NCBI RefSeq assembly: GCF_016107545.1 | Contig: NZ_JABASS010000001.1 | Location: 62,001 to 126,000, forward strand | Direction: 5' to 3' | Length of the DNA stretch: 64,000 nt | Source: Psychrobacter namhaensis | GTDB lineage: Bacteria > Pseudomonadota > Gammaproteobacteria > Pseudomonadales > Moraxellaceae | Shown here: piece by piece, positions 26,820-36,032 of the stretch | Numbering within the stretch: the stretch's first letter is position 1 | Layout: every line of letters begins with the position of its first letter | Program-made: the position numbers and the translations under genes | The notes under the pieces: generated by a model | Database searches by the model: none | Told to the model about the DNA's origin: nothing | Seen by the model: only the letters and a program-made list of their open reading frames with translations

Positions 26820-28424
26820 ATGTTGCTCCATACATCAAAAAATGCCGCCAAATCTGCGATTGATACAGATTCCCCTGACATACCTATCCATCAAGTTGTA
26901 ACCGACCATACTTGTGAATGTAGTAATGATAAATATGGTAATGATAAATATAGCGCTGACGAATACAGCACTGATGCTCACAAAACCAACTGTTGCCACG
27001 ATAAAATGGGTAGCGAGGGTGTTATCATCATCGGTGCGGGTATGGCAGGTAGCCGTTTCGCCATTGAGCTTGCACGGGTACAGCAGCAAAGTATACAAGC
27101 GAAAAATGAGCGCTTAGACAACCTGCATTTAAAAAGCCCTGACATACCACTACCCATTACTCTGATTGGTAAAGAACCACAGGTGGGCTACAACCGCATT
27201 ATGCTGTCGCCTGTACTCTCAGGAGATGCGGCGTTTGAGGACACCTATTTATACGATAAAGCGGATTACGAGGCGCTGGGTATCACTGTCTTGGCTGGGT
27301 TGAGTGTCGATACGATTGATACTGAGCAGCAGTGTATTGAGCTTGGCAATGGACAAGTGCTCCGTTATGCCAAACTGGTCATTGCCACTGGTTCAACGGC
27401 TCGAGTGATACCGTTTCCCAATCATACGGCAAAAGGCGTTCATGTGTTTCGAGACGTGGCTGATGTCACAGCTTTGACTGAGTATGCTCGTCAAGGCAAA
27501 ACAGGACTGGTGATTGGCGGCGGCGTACTTGGGTTAGAAGCCGCCTGTGCAATGTCCATGCAAGGGGCAAGCATGACCGTCATTCACGTGGATGACTATG
27601 TGCTCAATCGCCAGCTGGATTTGCCAGCCGCCCAGCTTTTACAAGCTGAGTTAAGCCGCCGCGGTGTTGGTCTTGAGGTATCTGCAAAGACAGAAGCCAT
27701 CGCCATCAATGATAGAGACGAGGTGTGCGGGTTGGTCTTAGAGTCTGGCCGTACCTTACCGGCTGATTTTATCGTGATGGCAGTGGGCGTGATACCCAAT
27801 ACCTCCTTGGCCAAAGACAGCGGGCTTGATGTCAATCGCGGTATTGTCGTTGATAACTGCATGCACACCAGCTGTCCTCATGTGTATGCGATTGGCGAGT
27901 GTGTCGAGCTAGATGGGGAGCTGTTCGGCATGATCGCCCCAGTAAATCAGCAAGTTGATACGCTCGTCACGGTCTTAAAAGAAGCGGTAATATCAAGCCC
28001 CGTCATAGCAGCAGATAATACCAAATCCTTACAAAAGCACTGGAAACCCTTCGTCAGCAAACCCTTGTCATTAAAATTAAAAGTATCTGGCGTGGCAGCC
28101 TATTCGGCCGGTCAAATTGCCTTCGACAATGGCGACGCTGAGACCATTGAAACTCTCGTCTATCGCCAGCCTACCTTAAACCATTATCACTGTCTCTACC
28201 TGAAAAATAATCGGCTCGTTGGCGCCGTACTCTATGGTGATGTCAATGATGGCAGTTTCTACAGTCAGCTTATTACGGATAACGTCGATGTATCGGGCAT
28301 AAAAGATCATTTAATCTTTGGTAGCGCTTATTGTGATTTAGACGTACTGGCTATGAGCAATGTCAGCACTGATAGCACAAGTGACGACGTAGACATGACT
28401 GAATTAGTGGAGGAGGCGTCATGA
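26820..28424 (+). CDS. nasB: FAD-dependent oxidoreductase, electron-transfer subunit of assimilatory nitrate reductase
   Basis: A 534-residue pyridine nucleotide-disulfide oxidoreductase resembling the N-terminal half of NirB. The FAD-binding motif VIIIGAGMAGSRFAIEL starts at residue 68, the NAD(P)H motif GLVIGGGVLGLEAACAM is central, and YAIGECVELDGELFGMIAP closes the FAD site. It probably passes electrons from NAD(P)H to the nitrate reductase that follows. The stop overlaps the next start by 4 bp (ATGA), so translation is coupled. Residues 1-67 form an unusual polar extension with cysteines at 32, 34, 58 and 59 and repeated NDKY units; its role is unknown. Confidence 0.88.
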   Translation: MLLHTSKNAAKSAIDTDSPDIPIHQVVTDHTCECSNDKYGNDKYSADEYSTDAHKTNCCHDKMGSEGVIIIGAGMAGSRFAIELARVQQQSIQAKNERLDNLHLKSPDIPLPITLIGKEPQVGYNRIMLSPVLSGDAAFEDTYLYDKADYEALGITVLAGLSVDTIDTEQQCIELGNGQVLRYAKLVIATGSTARVIPFPNHTAKGVHVFRDVADVTALTEYARQGKTGLVIGGGVLGLEAACAMSMQGASMTVIHVDDYVLNRQLDLPAAQLLQAELSRRGVGLEVSAKTEAIAINDRDEVCGLVLESGRTLPADFIVMAVGVIPNTSLAKDSGLDVNRGIVVDNCMHTSCPHVYAIGECVELDGELFGMIAPVNQQVDTLVTVLKEAVISSPVIAADNTKSLQKHWKPFVSKPLSLKLKVSGVAAYSAGQIAFDNGDAETIETLVYRQPTLNHYHCLYLKNNRLVGAVLYGDVNDGSFYSQLITDNVDVSGIKDHLIFGSAYCDLDVLAMSNVSTDSTSDDVDMTELVEEAS

Positions 28425-31400
28425 GTGACATGGCTATTCATAAAATCTCAGCGACCAATACAATCACAGATGCCAGTCATACCAAGCAAACGGCTGCGTC
28501 AAGTCATTTGGCTCACCCCGCTAAAACAGCGATGAGCCAGACGATAGCGACTCATACCATCAGCACTGCTGAAGATGTCCATGAAGCATCATCGCTGACC
28601 CCAGCTGATGGCGCGAGCAAAATGATACGTACCACTTGTCCTTATTGCGGCGTCGGTTGCGGTGTCCTAGCGAGTGTTAATGATAGGGGAGTAATCAGTG
28701 TCAAAGGAGACCCCGAGCATCCTGCTAACTTTGGCAAATTATGCTCAAAAGGCAGCGCGCTTGTCCAGACGCTTGGCACCGAGCGCCGATTGATTCAGCC
28801 TTACTATCAAAACAAGCGGGCATCCATGCAGCAACAGCAGCCTCTGCCATTGAATATCGCTTCTCACTTGAATCCTATCAAAACGTCTGATAGGCAGCCA
28901 CTTATTGAGAACACCGATTGGGACACTGTGTTAGGGGATATTGCTAAGCGTTTAAATGATACGATCGATAAGTATGGGCGCGACAGTATTATGTTTTATG
29001 TCTCAGGCCAGCTATTGACTGAAGACTATTATGTTGCCAATAAATTCATCAAAGGCTTTATCGGTAACAATAATATCGACTCCAATTCTCGGCTGTGTAT
29101 GTCATCAGCGGTAGCGGGACATAAGCGCGCGTTTGGTGCAGATCTGGTGCCGGGTAATTATGAGGATTTTGAAACCTGTGACTTATTGGTACTGGTTGGC
29201 TCAAACATGGCATGGTGTCACCCCATCCTGTTTGGGCGTTTCTTGACGGCCAAAAAATTGAACCCAAATAAAAAACTGATCGTGATTGATCCGCGGCGTA
29301 CGGACGCTTGTGAGTTTGCCGATTTGCATTTGCCCATTGCGGCTGGTACTGACACGCATTTATATAATGGTTTATTGCGTTATCTTGAGCAGCACGGTTG
29401 CCAAGACAAGCAATATACTAGGCAATGTGTGGGTGTTGATGAGGCTTTGTATGCAGCCAAAATGTGGACGATTGACAAGGTGGCGAGCGCCTGTCAAGTG
29501 TCACCCGATAGTGTCCGTCAGTTTTATGAGTGGATTGCTGCCAATGACAAGACCGTGACTGCATTTAGTATGGGGGTGAATCAATCCAAAAGTGGCACAG
29601 ACAAGGTCAATACCATTATCAACACCCACCTATTTACGGGGCGCGTGGGTCAAGTAGGGGCGAGCCCATTTTCATTGACTGGTCAGCCCAATGCGATGGG
29701 TGGGCGAGAAGTTGGCGCGCTTGCCAATTTATTGGCGGCCCATTTGGACTTAGACAATAGGGAGCATCGTCAGCTGGTGGTGGATTTTTGGGCGTCCCCT
29801 CAGTCTATCGCTGCAAATGTTGGTGTCAAAGCTTGCGATGCTGCCGATGCAATTTTGGATGGGCGCATCAAGGCCATTTGGATTATGGCAACCAATCCTG
29901 TGGTGAGTTTGCCAGAGGCGGACAGATTTCGCCAAGCGCTGGCTGAATGCGACTTGGTAATCGTGTCGGACTGCTCAGTAGACAGTGATACGGTAAAATG
30001 TGCTGATATTGTCCTGCCGGCCCAAGGTTGGGGCGAAAAATCAGGCACGGTGACCAATTCTGAACGGCGCATCTCGCGTCAGCGATCTTTACTGCCTGCG
30101 ACAGGTATGGCAAAGCCTGACTGGTGGATACTGTCGCAAGTCGCCAAGCGTATGGGGTTTTCAGGGTTTGATTACCAGCACCCCAGCGAGATATTCAATG
30201 AGCACGTGGCATTGACAGCCTATGGCAATGATAAAAATCAAACTGTCTCAACCAAAAACCAGCCGCGTTATCTCAATCTTGCCAAAGACCTGTCTGTTTT
30301 GATGGCAGAGGCAACGCATAGCAATCACTCTATCCACCATCGGCGCATGCCAAACGCGCTTAGCAATGAAGACTACGACATGATGCGGCCATTTCAGTGG
30401 GGCGGCGCGCGTATTTCAATGACTGAGGCGGCAAATGAGCGGTCAGATGATTTATTAGGTGATATGACTATTCAGACGGCCTCTTGCATCAAAGCACAGC
30501 TGATAGCCATCACGCCTGCTGATAATGCCAGTGTGCCCAATCGGCACCGACACAAGCAAAGACACAAACGGCGATACAACAATATATCGTCAAAACTGAA
30601 TGCGCCAACCCTTGATTTGCGTCTCATCACAGGTAGATTGCGCGATCAATGGCATACCATGACTCGAACGGGCCTCGCCCCGCAGTTAAATCAACACCAG
30701 TCAAAGCCAGTGCTGACGCTACATCCTGATGATGCCGCGCAGCTTGGTGTGGAAACTGATGATTTTGTACAACTGCATCGTCAGTATGAAGAAGGTGTGA
30801 TAGCTGAGCAAGAGGCAAGTCAGGTGCTGGTACAAGTGGCAATGAGCGATGTGATGCGAGTTGGTGATGCATTTATGTCGATGCACTGGAGCAATGCTTT
30901 TGCCAGCTTTGCCCGTATGGGTACGCTTATTCCAACGGTCGTTGATCCGCACTCAGGACAGCCCGAGCTTAAAAATTCAGCCATCCGTCTTACCGCAGTG
31001 CCCATGCACACGTTTGGTAAGATTTTGGTGCATCCTGACTGGCAAGACACCGTTATAGTGCAATTGCGTACGATCTTGGACAATTTTGAGAAAAAGAGGG
31101 TACAAGAAGATGTATTCGAAAAAAAGAGTCACACAGGGACAAATGCTGCTTTGGCAAACCAACTGCCCGCCCTTACTTGGAACTTAAGCCGGCAAATGAA
31201 CAGCGTACTGATTCACTTTGCCAGCCCAAATATCAGTGTGAGTCATACTTTAAACACTTCTGATTTTTGGCAGCAATTTGCAGAAGCGATACAGTATTCA
31301 GGGCAGTTGGCATCACAAACGCACACGACCAATACGGCGTTCACCATTAATAAACAGCGTGATCAATTGCGCTTCATTATGACCCAGTCCATTCGTGCAG

Positions 31401-31813
31401 CGGTAAACAGCAGCGCGTCAGCCAGCACTGATCATACAGACAGTATCGCAACAGAGGGTGAGGGGTCTAATGAGAAACTCATCATGGCCGTTTATCTTGC
31501 ACCAACGCCCAAGGCCTTACCCAGTATCCAATGGCTCGATAGCTGCTTTGCCGATGCCAATCAAATGCCTGTCAATCAGCGTTATAAATGGTTACTGGCT
31601 GGCCGTCCTGCCAGTGGCTATGTCGATCCTGGGCCACTCGTCTGTTCGTGCATGTCCGTTGGCGAAAACCGTATTATTGAGGCGATCGCTAAGCAGGGCT
31701 GTACCAGTGCGGCAGCTGTTGGGGAGCAGTGCCGAGCGGGCACCAATTGTGGCTCTTGTGTCGGTCAGATTAATGACTTAATCATAAAACATGCTCAATT
31801 AGAGTCAGCTTAA
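28421..31813 (+). CDS. nasA: Assimilatory nitrate reductase catalytic subunit (molybdopterin, Fe-S)
   Basis: A 1130-residue cytoplasmic enzyme reducing nitrate to nitrite. After a 65-residue polar extension, the [4Fe-4S] motif TTCPYCGVGCGV begins near residue 72, with KLCSKG completing the ligands. Molybdopterin oxidoreductase signatures follow (MFYVSGQLLTEDYYVANKF, SNSRLCMSSAV, FTGRVGQVGASPFSLTGQPN). The dinucleotide-binding domain includes LRLITGRLRDQWHTMTRTG, typical of the Nas/Nap group. The C-terminal roughly 65 residues form a BFD-like [2Fe-2S] domain (CSCMSVGEN ... GTNCGSCVGQI), the expected docking site for the flavoprotein encoded just upstream. It overlaps that gene by 4 bp. Confidence 0.96.
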   Translation: MSDMAIHKISATNTITDASHTKQTAASSHLAHPAKTAMSQTIATHTISTAEDVHEASSLTPADGASKMIRTTCPYCGVGCGVLASVNDRGVISVKGDPEHPANFGKLCSKGSALVQTLGTERRLIQPYYQNKRASMQQQQPLPLNIASHLNPIKTSDRQPLIENTDWDTVLGDIAKRLNDTIDKYGRDSIMFYVSGQLLTEDYYVANKFIKGFIGNNNIDSNSRLCMSSAVAGHKRAFGADLVPGNYEDFETCDLLVLVGSNMAWCHPILFGRFLTAKKLNPNKKLIVIDPRRTDACEFADLHLPIAAGTDTHLYNGLLRYLEQHGCQDKQYTRQCVGVDEALYAAKMWTIDKVASACQVSPDSVRQFYEWIAANDKTVTAFSMGVNQSKSGTDKVNTIINTHLFTGRVGQVGASPFSLTGQPNAMGGREVGALANLLAAHLDLDNREHRQLVVDFWASPQSIAANVGVKACDAADAILDGRIKAIWIMATNPVVSLPEADRFRQALAECDLVIVSDCSVDSDTVKCADIVLPAQGWGEKSGTVTNSERRISRQRSLLPATGMAKPDWWILSQVAKRMGFSGFDYQHPSEIFNEHVALTAYGNDKNQTVSTKNQPRYLNLAKDLSVLMAEATHSNHSIHHRRMPNALSNEDYDMMRPFQWGGARISMTEAANERSDDLLGDMTIQTASCIKAQLIAITPADNASVPNRHRHKQRHKRRYNNISSKLNAPTLDLRLITGRLRDQWHTMTRTGLAPQLNQHQSKPVLTLHPDDAAQLGVETDDFVQLHRQYEEGVIAEQEASQVLVQVAMSDVMRVGDAFMSMHWSNAFASFARMGTLIPTVVDPHSGQPELKNSAIRLTAVPMHTFGKILVHPDWQDTVIVQLRTILDNFEKKRVQEDVFEKKSHTGTNAALANQLPALTWNLSRQMNSVLIHFASPNISVSHTLNTSDFWQQFAEAIQYSGQLASQTHTTNTAFTINKQRDQLRFIMTQSIRAAVNSSASASTDHTDSIATEGEGSNEKLIMAVYLAPTPKALPSIQWLDSCFADANQMPVNQRYKWLLAGRPASGYVDPGPLVCSCMSVGENRIIEAIAKQGCTSAAAVGEQCRAGTNCGSCVGQINDLIIKHAQLESA

Positions 31814-31948
31814 TGGCTTGCTGGCATGTCACTTGCAACGGATGATGTGCAACTAAAAATTGGCTGAGCCTGAGCAGAAGTTTATTAAATCGCCTTATTT
31901 TTAGTGCGCTACTTTACTGTACTTATACTGTCATCAGGAGCGACCATC

Positions 31949-32824
31949 ATGCCCAATTCACCAGCCTTTATTGCAAACAGCGCACCCTACGGTTTAACGA
32001 GTCAAAAGTGCATGGAGAGCGGGGTGCAAGATACCCAATTGAGTCAGAAACAAGGCGCGGTCTATCTGGTAGGCGCAGGATCTGGTGACCCTGAATTGTT
32101 GACGCTAAAAGCACTGAGGGTGATGCAGCGCGCAGATGTGGTGCTGTACGACAGTTTGGTCTCTGAAGATATTTTGGACATGTGTGCGCTGACTGCCGAA
32201 AAGATATTCGTCGGTAAACGTCGTGCCAATCATGCGCTACCACAAGCGGGAATCAATGAGCTTCTCGTCAAGCACGCCCTTGCTAATAAAACAGTGGTTA
32301 GACTAAAAGGCGGTGACCCTTTTATTTTTGGACGGGGCGGTGAAGAGATCCAAGAGGTAGTACGGCATGGCATTTGTTTTGAATCTATTCCTGGTATCAC
32401 CGCAGCCAGCGCCGCGGCGAGTCGCGCGGGTATCCCATTGACACACCGCGATCACGCCCAATCGGTGCAGTTTGTCACAGCTTGTAAAAAACTGGGCGCA
32501 CCCAATGAGGACTATAGTGAATTACTGGACAGCACTCAGACAGTCGTTTTTTATATGGGATTGCATCGTTTGGATGAGATGACAAAAGGGTTGATAGAGG
32601 CAGGGCGAGACGGTGCGACGCCGTTTGCGATCATCAGTCATGCAAGCCTACCCACGCAGCAAGTACTCATCGGCACGTTAAAGGATATCGCCGAGCAGCA
32701 AGCATCCGCCAGCCTGCCCACACCAGCACTGCTGATTATGGGCGATGTGGTCAATTTGTATGGTGAGTTTGCAAACTATAACCTTGCGTCACTTAGTCAA
32801 ACCTTGGAAGTCAGTTGTGTGTAA
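31949..32824 (+). CDS. cobA: Uroporphyrinogen-III C-methyltransferase (siroheme synthesis)
   Basis: Transfers two methyl groups from S-adenosylmethionine to uroporphyrinogen III to give precorrin-2, the siroheme precursor needed by NirB. The start chosen is the ATG with AGGAG 8 nt upstream, giving 291 residues; a GTG at 31904 would add 15. Signatures: GAVYLVGAGSGDPELLTLKA, VVRLKGGDPFIFGRGGEE, and GITAASAAASRAGIPLTHRD. It is a single-domain SUMT without the CysG oxidase/chelatase part. It ends the nitrate operon, 135 bp after nasA, linking cofactor supply to nitrite reductase. Confidence 0.95.
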   Translation: MPNSPAFIANSAPYGLTSQKCMESGVQDTQLSQKQGAVYLVGAGSGDPELLTLKALRVMQRADVVLYDSLVSEDILDMCALTAEKIFVGKRRANHALPQAGINELLVKHALANKTVVRLKGGDPFIFGRGGEEIQEVVRHGICFESIPGITAASAAASRAGIPLTHRDHAQSVQFVTACKKLGAPNEDYSELLDSTQTVVFYMGLHRLDEMTKGLIEAGRDGATPFAIISHASLPTQQVLIGTLKDIAEQQASASLPTPALLIMGDVVNLYGEFANYNLASLSQTLEVSCV

Positions 32825-32853
32825 GCAGGTATCAGACAGGCTCATAAGTAGCC

Positions 32854-34050
32854 TCAGTCTTTGCGCCAATACACCTTAATAACGGAATCACTACGCTCTA
32901 ATCCTAGCCTTTGTTGAATCAGCCCTCGAAGTGCTTTTGCTGTACCCGCCTCTAAAGCGCCCCAAACTGTATCAATTTGTATGGGGTGGTTAGTCAGATA
33001 GTTGGCCAATGTGTGGTCAATTAAGGCAGCCAACTCTTTTCCTGAGTTGACCTTACCTGTCACCAAAGACAACAGCATAAAGCTGTTGTCTATCTGACAC
33101 TCAGCACTTTGTCTGGTCTTGTCACCGTTTTTTTTATCAGTGCCTATTTTAACTGCATCAAAGTACGCTTGATCGGCTAGCTCTTGGGTAACACAAAGCA
33201 CCAAAGGCGGTAGAGGATTGTCCCAAAGCTCCAGTAAGCGTGCCACGGTGGGCATCGAGGTTTCATCAGCAATCAGTAACGTTTGTCCATCCTGCAAATG
33301 GGCCGTTTTTTCAGGGAACTCACGTTTACTCATGACGGTATCGCCTACTTGTAATGAGCGTGCCCAATGACCACCGGGCGTATCCCCATGCAAAAAAACA
33401 TCAACCCATGCGCGTACGCCATCTGACGTCTGCCATGCTTTTCTTAATGTGTAATAGCAATGAGCACGCGTAGGCGAGGCCTTATCGTCAACGTTTTGTG
33501 AAGCGCTGGCATTATGCGCCAAATCAAACAAGTACGCATAACCTGCTTCATCAACAGGGACAGAGTTTTTGTTGGAGACATCCAACGTAGACCCCGTCAA
33601 TTCAAGACGCAGCATATTTGGACTGACCTTATAGCTGTCCTGTACTAAAAAAGTCTGTTTGGTCAGTTTGATGGTTTTTTTGCCGAGTTTTTTATCCGCT
33701 TGTTGTTTGAGCAAAATATATTGCGTATTTAAGTCACTAAACTGGGTGATGGGCGCTGTAAAGGCTATAAAAAATGTCGGGTTGTGTGCCTGAGCAGACG
33801 TTTTTTTTGTGCCTTTATATTGTATTTGTAAAGCGATTGCCTCGGCATAGATATCAACCAGCTGTACGCTTGCCTCATCCATGTCTTCTGACGACAGAGA
33901 AGTAAAAGCGGTCAAAAACCCGAGCAATTCATCGTAATGCTCTTCATTGATGTGAGTGATGGCGCTGGCAAGTTCAGGAAAGTTTAAGGGGGTATAGGCG
34001 TTTGCTTGGGCATAAGAAGTGGGATTAGCAGAGGAGGTAGAATGGGTCAT
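32854..34050 (-). CDS. Siderophore-interacting FAD-binding reductase with extra N-terminal domain
   Basis: A 398-residue flavoprotein of the SIP/ViuB family that reduces ferric siderophores in the cytoplasm to release iron. The C-terminal about 250 residues show the FAD-binding part (YYTLRKAW, then HGDTPGGHWARSLQVGDTV) and the SIP C-terminal domain (TLLIADETSMPTVARLLE, and VWGALEAGTAKALRGLIQ). The first roughly 110 residues are an additional domain containing HINEEHYDELLGFLTAF, which resembles DUF2470-type domains of heme/FMN proteins. It is divergent from the iron importer operon across a Fur-like box, so the two are probably co-repressed by iron. Confidence 0.88.
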   Translation of the reverse strand: MTHSTSSANPTSYAQANAYTPLNFPELASAITHINEEHYDELLGFLTAFTSLSSEDMDEASVQLVDIYAEAIALQIQYKGTKKTSAQAHNPTFFIAFTAPITQFSDLNTQYILLKQQADKKLGKKTIKLTKQTFLVQDSYKVSPNMLRLELTGSTLDVSNKNSVPVDEAGYAYLFDLAHNASASQNVDDKASPTRAHCYYTLRKAWQTSDGVRAWVDVFLHGDTPGGHWARSLQVGDTVMSKREFPEKTAHLQDGQTLLIADETSMPTVARLLELWDNPLPPLVLCVTQELADQAYFDAVKIGTDKKNGDKTRQSAECQIDNSFMLLSLVTGKVNSGKELAALIDHTLANYLTNHPIQIDTVWGALEAGTAKALRGLIQQRLGLERSDSVIKVYWRKD

Positions 34051-34100
34051 TTATATACTCACGAACAATAGTGGAGGAAGATAAAAAATATATTAAGTTA

Positions 34101-34123
34101 ATGATAATTGTTTTTATTATCAT
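34101..34123. promoter_or_regulatory. Fur-box-like site between the SIP gene and the iron ABC importer
   Basis: ATGATAAT (34101-34108) and ATTATCAT (34116-34123) form an 8-7-8 inverted repeat of the GATAAT unit that makes up Fur boxes. It is centrally placed between divergent iron genes. Iron-dependent repression of both directions is inferred. Confidence 0.7.
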
Positions 34124-34195
34124 TTACGAGTAAAATCAATTTTTATTGGCTTTTTTAGACAAATATCACGACTTTAATGAACGACGGGTAACTAT

Positions 34196-34960
34196 ATGTT
34201 ATGTGCAGATCAACTGACCATCAGCCGCCAAGGCAACACGTTACTAGACAATGTGAGCTGTGAGATGGATACCAATGAGCTGGTCGCCTTAGTGGGGCAT
34301 AACGGCTCAGGCAAATCCACTTTGATTAAAGCGTTGGCAGGTGAGATGACAATTAATGGTGGCAGTATCCGCTTAGATGAGCGCCACATTAGCGACTACA
34401 GCAGTAAGGAGCTGGCCAAGCAAATGGCCTATCTACCGCAGCAATTGCCGGATGCGGCTGGATTTACGGTGCGCGAGCTGGTCATGCTAGGACGATATCC
34501 ACACCAAAAATGGCTACAAAAGCCCAACCAAATTGACAAGGATAAAGTTGCACAAGCGATGCGTATTACTCAAGTAGAGGCGTTCGCTGACCGTACGACT
34601 ACCACGCTGTCAGGCGGTGAGCGAGCACGAGTTTGGCTTGCCATGTGTCTGGCGCAAGACACCCGTTATCTATTGCTCGATGAACCATTAGCAGCACTGG
34701 ATATGCATTATCAATTAGAAGTGATTCAGCTTATTCGTCGTTTGGTCGATGAGCAGGGCTTGTGTGTGATTATTATTGTGCATGATATTAATCTGGCCGC
34801 GCAGTATGCGGATCGAATTATCGCCCTAAAAAACGGCCGAGTTTGTCACAAGGGTGATATCAAAAGCACCATGCAGCCCAACATACTGCGCAGTATCTTT
34901 AATGTGGATATGCAGCTGCTCCGTCATCCTATAACGGGACAACCTGTCGCCATCGCTTGA
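34196..34960 (+). CDS. Iron-siderophore ABC transporter ATPase (FecE/FhuC type)
   Basis: A 254-residue ATPase powering the importer encoded next to it. Walker A GHNGSGKST, Q-loop LPQQLP, signature LSGGERARVWLAMCLAQ, Walker B YLLLDEPLAALD and the switch histidine in IIVHDINLA are all present. The FecE/FhuC subgroup is indicated by RELVMLGRYPHQKW. It is the first gene of an importer run with the binding protein and double permease, downstream of a Fur-like box. Confidence 0.93.
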   Translation: MLCADQLTISRQGNTLLDNVSCEMDTNELVALVGHNGSGKSTLIKALAGEMTINGGSIRLDERHISDYSSKELAKQMAYLPQQLPDAAGFTVRELVMLGRYPHQKWLQKPNQIDKDKVAQAMRITQVEAFADRTTTTLSGGERARVWLAMCLAQDTRYLLLDEPLAALDMHYQLEVIQLIRRLVDEQGLCVIIIVHDINLAAQYADRIIALKNGRVCHKGDIKSTMQPNILRSIFNVDMQLLRHPITGQPVAIA

Positions 34961-35024
34961 TGTCTGATTTATCTTCTTTTTTTATTCATTGATTCTTCTT
35001 ACTCGCCTAAAAAGATAGACCCTT

Positions 35025-36032
35025 ATGTTTTCTGTTCTGTACAAATACAAATTCTCCCGTCTGATAATCAAACCTTCAGTATCTGATTGTTTCAACTCTG
35101 TGCTGCTTAAGCGAAAGGGGTGGGCTGTCATCACAGCATTGGTATTCACCACTGCCCTTACTGCGTGTCAGCAACCAACAACGGGACAAAAAGATGCTCG
35201 GGTAGATCAGCCTGATAACGTTAAAATCAATATTGCTTCTCCTGATTGGGGCAATGCGGCGACGTTGACGGCCATGGGCTATCCTCCGATTGCGACAGGC
35301 GATATCAGAGTGTGGGACAGATGGGTCGGCACGCCTAAACTGCCAACTTCGACGGTTGATGTCGGTATCCGTTATCAGCCCAATGCCGAGTTAATCGCTC
35401 AGCTGCCAGTAGATATGGTCGTGGATAACTTTTTTTATGAGCATGCTCGCAGTCTTTATGGTGACGTCCCCGCAGAGTCGATTATGTTTGCTGCTAAAGG
35501 GGAGAGTGCGACTTGGGCGGATTATACTGAGCCGACTCGCCAGCTGGGCAAACTGATCGATGCGCCTAAATTGGCTGAAGACTATGTTATCAAAAGCCAT
35601 AAAGATATCAAACTTGCTGGTGCGCGCCTGCAACAGCGCTATCCAAACATCAAGAAATTCGCCGTCGTACAGTTTGCGGATGCTAATAATATGCGTATGT
35701 ATGTTGCTAATAGTTTGTTCCAGCCCGCGCTTTCACAGATGCAAAAAGAGCTTGTGGTACTGGGCCTAGGCAATAGTTATGGCTTCGTTCCGATACGAAT
35801 GGGCGATTTGGCGCAGTTAGATGAAGATGTTTGCTTATTAATTATAGATCCCCTTAGTCCAATCACTAGGGCTGAGATTAAAGACAGTTTGGTGTGGCAA
35901 CGCTTAAGCTATGGGAACCAGCGTTGTATGGGCGAGCTGCCACCCGTATGGATTTATGGCGGCATGTCATCATTGGTAGGGTTGGCACATAACTTATCCA
36001 CTGTTGAATTAAAAGGCGGAGCTGCGTCATGA
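35025..36032 (+). CDS. Iron-siderophore periplasmic binding lipoprotein (FhuD-like)
   Basis: A 335-residue substrate-binding protein of the FhuD/FecB type. A lipobox (TALTAC) places the lipidated cysteine at residue 48. The leader is unusually long from the ATG, and a GTG at 35100 would give a textbook lipoprotein signal, so the true start is uncertain. The helical-backbone binding fold is suggested by VDVGIRYQPNAELIAQLPVDMVV and VLGLGNSYGF. FhuD-type proteins bind hydroxamates, matching the biosynthesis genes nearby. The stop overlaps the permease start by 4 bp. Confidence 0.87.
   Translation: MFSVLYKYKFSRLIIKPSVSDCFNSVLLKRKGWAVITALVFTTALTACQQPTTGQKDARVDQPDNVKINIASPDWGNAATLTAMGYPPIATGDIRVWDRWVGTPKLPTSTVDVGIRYQPNAELIAQLPVDMVVDNFFYEHARSLYGDVPAESIMFAAKGESATWADYTEPTRQLGKLIDAPKLAEDYVIKSHKDIKLAGARLQQRYPNIKKFAVVQFADANNMRMYVANSLFQPALSQMQKELVVLGLGNSYGFVPIRMGDLAQLDEDVCLLIIDPLSPITRAEIKDSLVWQRLSYGNQRCMGELPPVWIYGGMSSLVGLAHNLSTVELKGGAAS

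Noticed and set aside
32834..32860. Hairpin between cobA and the SIP gene as a terminator
   Set aside because: The stem has a bulge, lacks a T-run and overlaps the SIP stop; not strong enough to list.
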